Shown here: positions 58,491-64,000 of the stretch, one piece after another
Layout of the letters: the number at the start of each line of letters is the position of its first letter
Position numbering within the stretch: the first letter of the stretch is position 1
DNA from: Flaveria trinervia
Taxonomy: Eukaryota; Streptophyta; Magnoliopsida; Asterales; Asteraceae
Length of the DNA: 64,000 nucleotides
Assembly: GCA_025506515.1 (NCBI GenBank)
Contig: CM046456.1
Coordinates: 15,774,294-15,838,293 of the forward strand
Reading direction: 5' to 3'
Made by a program: the position numbers and the translations under genes
The notes under the pieces: model-generated
Databases searched by the model: none
Told to the model about the DNA's origin: nothing
The model's input: the letters and a program-made list of their open reading frames with translations, nothing else

Positions 58491-58632
58491 CTAACTAGTT
58501 ACAAACTTAGTTTGACCAATAAAGAAAGCACCACACAAACCCGCGATACAACAAAAACAAGATTTGCAGCAAAGATAACAATTTATACCAAAGAGAGATC
58601 GGGTATGGAATATTACACACAACATACTGTAG

Positions 58633-58866
58633 TTAACTAGCAAATCGGTCCCGATCATGAGGTGCAAGATAGTTGATATTCGGGCCAAAAGGGATGATTC
58701 CATATGGGTTAATGGAAGGATGGCTTCCATAGTAATGTTTCTTGATATGCTCCATGTTAACAGTGCTACTCATACCTGGGATTTGGAACAAGTCTTTAGT
58801 GTAGTTGAACAGATTTGGATACTCACGTAGCAGTTTCTTGTTACACTTAAAGTGAACTGCATAAAC
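58633..58866 (-). CDS. Glutathionyl-hydroquinone reductase (ECM4/YqjG-like), last exon only
   Basis: These omega-like glutathione transferase relatives reduce glutathionyl-hydroquinones with glutathione. The exon starts after an AG acceptor at 58,867 in phase 0 and encodes the C-terminal 77 residues: VYAVHFKCNKKLLREYPNLF, YTKDLFQIPGMSSTVNMEHI, HYYGSHPSINPYGIIPFGPN, DRDRF, stop at 58,633. This is the hallmark C-terminus of the family (GMSSTVN..HI..HYY.SH..INP.GI.P.GP). Upstream exons with the catalytic Cys are not in the window: the preceding intron holds a Copia element that runs to the window edge. No defect is seen in this exon. Confidence 0.88.
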   Translation of the reverse strand, partial: VYAVHFKCNKKLLREYPNLFNYTKDLFQIPGMSSTVNMEHIKKHYYGSHPSINPYGIIPFGPNINYLAPHDRDRFAS

Positions 58867-59029
58867 CTGCATATATGTCGAATTCAATAATAAATTAATA
58901 TAATTATAATACGTGTTATGACCCATGCCTATGAGTTTAATGAAAAAATTAGGGCCAAAAAAATAGATTTTATAAAAGATTTTACAAGTTATTGCAACAA
59001 GACTGATTATGAAGAGCTTAAGGGGTCAA

Positions 59030-59100
59030 GAGGAGCAACCTGTAGAACTTAAATTCAAATCTTAGACCTTTGCGTTTACCACTACGCCACCCTTGAAGGT
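59030..59100 (-). mobile_element. tRNA-derived SINE remnant
   Basis: On the minus strand TGGCGTAGTGG (A box) is followed about 25 bases later by AGATTTGAATT (B-box-like, from GGTTCGAATCC). This is the head of a tRNA-like SINE in the ECM4-like intron. Tail and duplication are not clear. Confidence 0.4.
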
Positions 59101-59233
59101 CTCTATTCTAATCACTTTATCAGAGTAAATTATTGTATTCTGATTTGGATTTTTAATATTCCAATGATTACTTTGAAAGTGCACATCTAAGCAACTATAA
59201 AGAGGTTAATCCCTCCTACAAGCACATCAACAT

Positions 59234-59416
59234 TGAAAAGGTAATTGTGTATGTGGTTGTGTTTTTCTTATTACTCAACTGAGAACGAGATGCTACATAT
59301 ATAGGACTCAATGGTAGATTCTAAAACAGTATCTCAACTAGAATCTAACAAACTCAACAACCTTCAACTAACATAACAACCACTAACTAACATACATGAC
59401 AGCCATACTAATATCA
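59234..59416 (-). repeat. 3' LTR of the Ale-like Copia element
   Basis: On the plus strand TGAAAAGGTAATTG ... CTAATATCA. Up to five more bases (CTAAT) are also shared with the other copy, so the inner border could be slightly further right. Confidence 0.85.
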
Positions 59417-59429
59417 CTAATATGCCCCC

Positions 59430-62400
59430 TCAAGCTAAACTAGGGGAAGCCATGTGAAGCTTGGACCGAAGACTATCAAAGCGAGAAGCAGACAGGCCTT
59501 TGGTCAGTATGTCAGCTAGTTGAGATGTAGTAGTAACATAACGAATAGACAACTGCTGAGATAAAACCATGTCTCGAATAAAATGTAAGTCAATCTCAAT
59601 GTGTTTCGTACGCTGATGAAACACTGGATTAGCAGCAAGATAAGTAGCACCCATATTATCACACCACAAAGTAGGAGAGTGTAACTGAGGAATATGCAAC
59701 TCCTTAAGTAAAGACATAATCCAACGAATTTCGGCAGCTGTATGAGCAATAGCTCGATACTCAGCCTCGGTACTCGAACGAGCAACCGTATGTTGCTTCT
59801 TGGAACTCCAACTAATGAGGTTGGGACCAAGAAACACACAGTAACCAGTAGTAGATCTACGATCATCCGGACAACCAGCCCAATCCGCATCTGAATACCC
59901 ATGAAGATCAAACATAATGATCTACAAAACGTCAAATCAAGAGAGCTGGCACCATGCAGATTTCGCAAAATACGCTTGACGGCAGCCCAATGACGATCAG
60001 TAGGTGTCTGAAGGAATTGAGACACCTTACTAACCGCATAAGCAATCTCAGGACGAGTCAAGACAAGATATTGCAAGGCACCAACAGTACTGCGATACAA
60101 AGTCGGATCGGACAACGGTCTTCCCGAATACCGAGAAAGCTGTCGACCAGAAGCAACTGGGGTGGATAATGGGCGACAATGGGCCATGCCTGTACGCTGT
60201 AACAAATCAAGCAAGTAACGCTGCTGACAGAGATGGAGACGATCATCAGTAAAGGTGGCCTAAACACCCAAGAAATATGATAAAGGTCCCAAGTCCTTCA
60301 AGGAAAACTGTGAATGTAACCGAGTAATCAGCGATGAAACAAACTCAGAAGAGCTTCTGGTGATAATAATATCATCCACATACACGAGAACATAACAAAT
60401 GCGATCACCATGCTGATAAACAAATAGAGATGTATCAGAGAGGCACTGAGTAAATCCACCAGCCAAAAGAGCAGAAGAAAGCTTGGAAAACCAAGCTCTA
60501 GGTGCCTACTTGAGACCATAAAGAGCCTTCCTAAGAAGACAAACATGATGAGGTCGAGAAGAATCAACAGGGGGCTGAGACATATACACAGTCTCAGATA
60601 AGTCCCCATGAAGAAAAACATTGTTGACATCAACCTGACGAATAGACCATCCTCGAGAAAAAACAACAGAAAGAACAAGTCAGATGGTAGTGGGCTTAAC
60701 CACAGGGCTCAATGTCTCAGAAAAATCAACACCTGCAGTCTGAAGAAAACCCTTAGCAACAAGCCGGGCTTTATACCAACTCACAGAACCATCAGGATTA
60801 TGCTTAATCCTGTAAACCCACTTACAGCCAACTATATTGGCAGAAGCGGGAGGAGAAACAAGATCCCACGTGTGGTTGGCGTGTAAGGCATCAAGCTCAG
60901 TACGCATAGCATCCCACCAAACAGAATAATGTTGAGCCTGAGAAAAGGAAGAAGGCTTAGTGGTAGGAATAGTACTAGCATGAAAAAGAACATGATCAGG
61001 AAACTGTCTAGGCTGTCGAGTATGATCATGAGAACGAGTGACCATAGGATGAGAGGGACGAACAGGAGGAACAGAAGAAGAAGAACGAGGGTCAGAAGAA
61101 GGAGAAGAAGGAGAAGAAGCAGGAGGAGAAAAAGAAGGGGGAGGAGAAAGAATGAAATCAGACATAAAGGATGAAGCAGAAGATGCATCATCAGATGAAA
61201 GAGAGACAGGTGAATCAAAAACTGTCTCATAGAAAACAACATGAAGAGAAGTAATAGTACGAGCAGTGACAGGGTCATAACAAAGATAACCACTGTGACG
61301 AGGCGCGTAGCCAAGAAAAATACAAGGAGTAGACTTAGGTGAAAGCTTATCTGAGCGAGTATCACCAAGAAACGGATAGCAACGACACCCAAATGTACGG
61401 GGAATAGAATAATCTGGAGAAGACCCAAACAAGACCTCATAAGGTGATGACTGACGAAGAACCGGCGTAGGAAGCCGGTTAATGAGAAAAGCGGCAGTAG
61501 CATATGCATCATACCAAAATTTCTTTGGTAAATGAGCATGAAACAATAACGCACGAGCCATCTCAGATAAGTGACGATTCTTGCGTTCAGCCACCCCATT
61601 CTGTTGAGGTGTATGAGGACAAGAAATACGATAAGAGATGCCAGCAGCAGCAAGATACTGAGCCATAGCACCATGAATTAGCTCAGGAGCACCATCACAC
61701 TGAAGATGTTTTATAGTGCAGGAAAAGAGGTTTTCAACCAAAGGTCGAAAGTGACGAAAGCAATCTACTGCCTGAGAACGAGAAGCCAGAGGATACATCC
61801 AAGTAAATCGACTATAATCATCAATAAATGTGATGAAATAACGATAACCTGAACGTGACATAACTGGAGAAGGACCCCATATATCACAATGAATCACGTA
61901 TAAGGGAACAGTAGAATGAGAAACAATAGAATGAAAAGGCAATCGACTAGATTTAGAAATACAACAAGAATTACATGGATTATTCAAAGAAGAACTAGAC
62001 AAATTTAAGAAAGTAAGCCTAGACAGCACAGAATCAGATGGATGACCCAAGCGAGACTGCCACAACTCCCAAGAAGTGGAACATGTAGCAGTGAGAGAGT
62101 ACAACTGACAAGGACTAGCTTGCATGTGGTGGAGTAGCTGCCCGGTGTGTGTCTGTACAGATAAACCAAACTGTGAGAATAAAACAGAGATAAGATGATC
62201 AATCACAAGTTGTGTGATTGACAATAAGTTCTTGGCAAGACCAGGAACAACAAGAACGGATCGAAGTAACAAAACACACCGTGACAGACGAAGATAGGAG
62301 AAACCAATATGAGATATAGAAAGAGATGTACCATTACCAACAACCACACGCTCAGAACCTGTATAAGGAACAGTACCAAATACGATTGTGGGATCAGATG

Positions 62401-62440
62401 TCATGTGAGCGGTAGCACCCGAGTCAGGAATCCATGATTC
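59430..62440 (-). pseudogene. Ale-like Copia pol (protease-integrase-RT-RNase H), interrupted
   Basis: Read from right to left. Protease DSGAT (~62,430). A 574-codon open stretch (62,404-60,680) holds GAG-pre-integrase (LWQSRLGHPSDSV), integrase (HCDIWGP, CDGAPEL, NGVAERKNR), a Ser/Pro linker and the RT start (WWDAMRTELDALHANHTWDL, KWVYRIKHNPDGS, ARLVAKGF). The RT then continues with shifts near 60,680, VNNVFLHGDLSETVYM, a stop in GLK*APRAW (CAG to TAG likely), and VYVDD in LVYVDDIIITRS (~60,375). RNase H (59,915-59,430) is open: YSDADWAGCPDDRRSTTGYC, STEAEYRAIA, VTTTSQLADILTKG. A few breaks only, so fairly young. Confidence 0.88.
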
Positions 62441-62733
62441 AACATTCTGACAAGTACTAGAGAGATCAGCATGAAGCCCAAATTGAGGAGTAGAAGATCC
62501 AAATTATGGAGTCGATGAGGCTGTAGAAGCCCACGACTGTAAGTGTTGCGGTCCAAAATGAGAAGGTTGAGAAAAGCCTGTTAGTGCAGAGCCCAATAAA
62601 CCGTGAGAGAAACCTGTTGGTGCAGAGCCCAATAAACCCGGCCCATATGATATAGAATTAGGCCCAAAAGATGGGCTGGGAAATGAATGCGGGCTTGCAC
62701 TATAGATTCCAGAACCTTCCCAAAAGTCATGCC

Positions 62734-63734
62734 CTAAACCGACTCCTGTATCACCACCGGATGAGACATTTGCAAGATGAGCAGAGAATCGGTTTGAACC
62801 ACCACGACCGCCACCAGATCGACTACCAAGACGTCCTCAAATCTTCCATTTGTGTTGCGACCACCACGCCAGTTACTTCCATTAGCACGATAACCAACGG
62901 AATTAGGCCGAGCAACATACGTTCGAGCAGAATCGGTTGGTGAGTAACGAAAATAGCAAGATGAGGCTCGATGACCAGGCTTACAACAGATTTGACAAAC
63001 ATTCTCTTTTGTAGAATCTGTATGTGGTGGTGTAATCGTGGCTGCATTCATAGCAGCAAGAAGAGGTTCAACAAATGCCTGTCATTGCTTTAATCGAGCT
63101 TCATAGGTGAGTAATTTTGACCTCAATTGAGAGAATGTAAGTGTTTTCTCTTGATTTTCAACATTCAACACAAAATTATCAAAATCTGAGTTCAAACCTT
63201 GAAGAACCTGTAACACCAGTAAATCATCCGAAATAGGATCTCCAATGGCATTTAATGAATCAACAATCTCTTTAACTTCATTCAAAAGGTAATAACTGAT
63301 TTTGTATTTTGTTTGAGCATGTAAAACTGCGTACGTAACTGAGATTGTTTGGCAAATACAACTTCAACAAAGGAGTCTTAGATTGATTTCCACAGTGAAG
63401 ATGCAGAGGATGAATTTCGAGCTAAATGAAGAATGGAAGAGGATAAAGTTGCAGTGATCAGTGCTTGCACATATCCATCACTTTTCTCCCACACTTCTCT
63501 GTCAGTTGAATCAAGCGGTGGTACAGGTATGTCTGATTTTAGAAATTTCAATAAACCGAGAGTTTTCAGGATTGTAACAATCTGATGTTTCCAGTTGAGA
63601 TAATTGCTATCATCAAGTTTGATTGATAGAAAGTTTGCAATATTTGGTAAGGAGTTGATTGAATTTCCTGTTGTGGTAACTGTTTCAGAAGAGGTTGAAG
63701 ATGAAGGATTGGAGGATGACATGATAGAAGTCAC
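62734..63734 (-). pseudogene. Ale-like Copia gag, interrupted
   Basis: ATG at 63,734 opens MTSIMSSSNPSSSTSSETV, then IANFLSIKLDDSNYLNWKHQ, the usual copia gag start, to a stop at 63,378. The frame resumes at 63,285-63,082 (VLQVLQGLNSDFDNFVL-type UBN2 segment) and ends with knuckle CQICCKPGHRASSC (C-x2-C-x4-H-x4-C) at 62,956-62,997. At least two breaks. Confidence 0.82.
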
Positions 63735-63812
63735 CGGAGAAGAATAATGACCGGAGAGGAAGGATTACTGGGAGAGTTCACCGGAATCCGCAGAGCACAA
63801 GCTCTGAAACCA

Positions 63813-63995
63813 TGAAAAGGTAATTGTGTATGTGGTTGTGTTTTTCTTATTACTCAAATGAGAATGAGATGCTACATATATAGGACTCAATGGTAGATTC
63901 TAGAACAATATCTCAACTAGAATCTAACAAACTCAACAACCTTCAACTAACATAACAATCACTAACTAACATACATGGCAGCCATACTAATATCA
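63813..63995 (-). repeat. 5' LTR of the Ale-like Copia element
   Basis: Mate of 59,234-59,416; reaches within five bases of the window end. Confidence 0.85.
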
Positions 63996-64000
63996 CTAAT

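Larger units (their letters stand above)
59234..63995 (-). mobile_element. Copia element with short LTRs (Ale-like), in the ECM4-like intron
   Basis: LTRs of ~183 bp at 63,813-63,995 (5') and 59,234-59,416 (3') on the minus strand, with six differences by eye. The primer-binding site follows the 5' LTR as TGGTTTCAGAGC, one change from the usual. Polypurine tract GCTTGAGGGGGCATA precedes the 3' LTR. Gag, protease, integrase, RT and RNase H are in copia order. Short LTRs and ~4.8 kb length suggest the Ale lineage. The right flank is cut by the window end, so the target duplication cannot be checked. Confidence 0.88.

Noticed and set aside
60832..61674. 280-codon minus-strand Leu-rich frame
   Set aside because: It is a shifted-frame shadow of the Copia integrase-RT frame, which has clear motifs in the other frame.

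Overview
This is a plant nuclear window: AT-rich, with spliceosomal introns, dense nested transposable elements and three host genes of typical land-plant families. The gene families point to a eudicot. The repeat style is compatible with Asteraceae, but the species cannot be fixed from the sequence. No RNA gene, CRISPR array, bacterial or organellar segment was seen.

Positions 1-21,300 are transposon-rich. A 751-bp hAT-type element (716-1466) is followed by a stack of nested insertions. The outermost is a Mutator-like (Pack-MULE-type) element with ~180-bp terminal inverted repeats at 3241 and 21284, a near-perfect 9-bp target duplication, and a DUF1645-type gene copy inside it. That gene copy is split by two head-to-tail ~2-kb Ty3/gypsy LTR units (4106-20634). 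The second unit is in turn split by a 12.4-kb Copia/Sirevirus-type element (6751-19154) with an env-like 3' region. A small, apparently intact single-exon gene of unknown function (21,426-21,947) starts only ~130 bp beyond the MULE end.

Positions 22,000-42,900 hold mostly AT-rich spacer, microsatellites, a 3x215-bp tandem repeat, Helitron-like elements, a solo LTR on the minus strand (29,550-30,357, perfect 5-bp TSD), a badly decayed Copia pol (31.3-33.7 kb), a non-autonomous gag-protease-only LTR element (36,802-39,692), a hAT-like element and a PIF/Harbinger transposase pseudogene (40.6-42.0 kb).

Positions 42,900-64,000 are the gene-bearing part. A QUARTET3-like polygalacturonase gene (plus strand, three exons) has an intron that took up two head-to-head Helitrons. 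Next is a nine-exon RAN1/HMA7-type copper P1B-ATPase gene on the minus strand. Last is the final exon of a glutathionyl-hydroquinone-reductase (ECM4-like) gene on the minus strand, followed upstream by a 4.8-kb Copia element that reaches the window edge. As I recall the Arabidopsis map, relatives of these three genes lie close together on chromosomes 4 and 5, so the order may be an old conserved block.

Single-base indels, often in homopolymers, interrupt otherwise well-preserved genes and outnumber substitutions between the young Sirevirus LTRs. Some reading-frame breaks may therefore be assembly errors rather than mutations.
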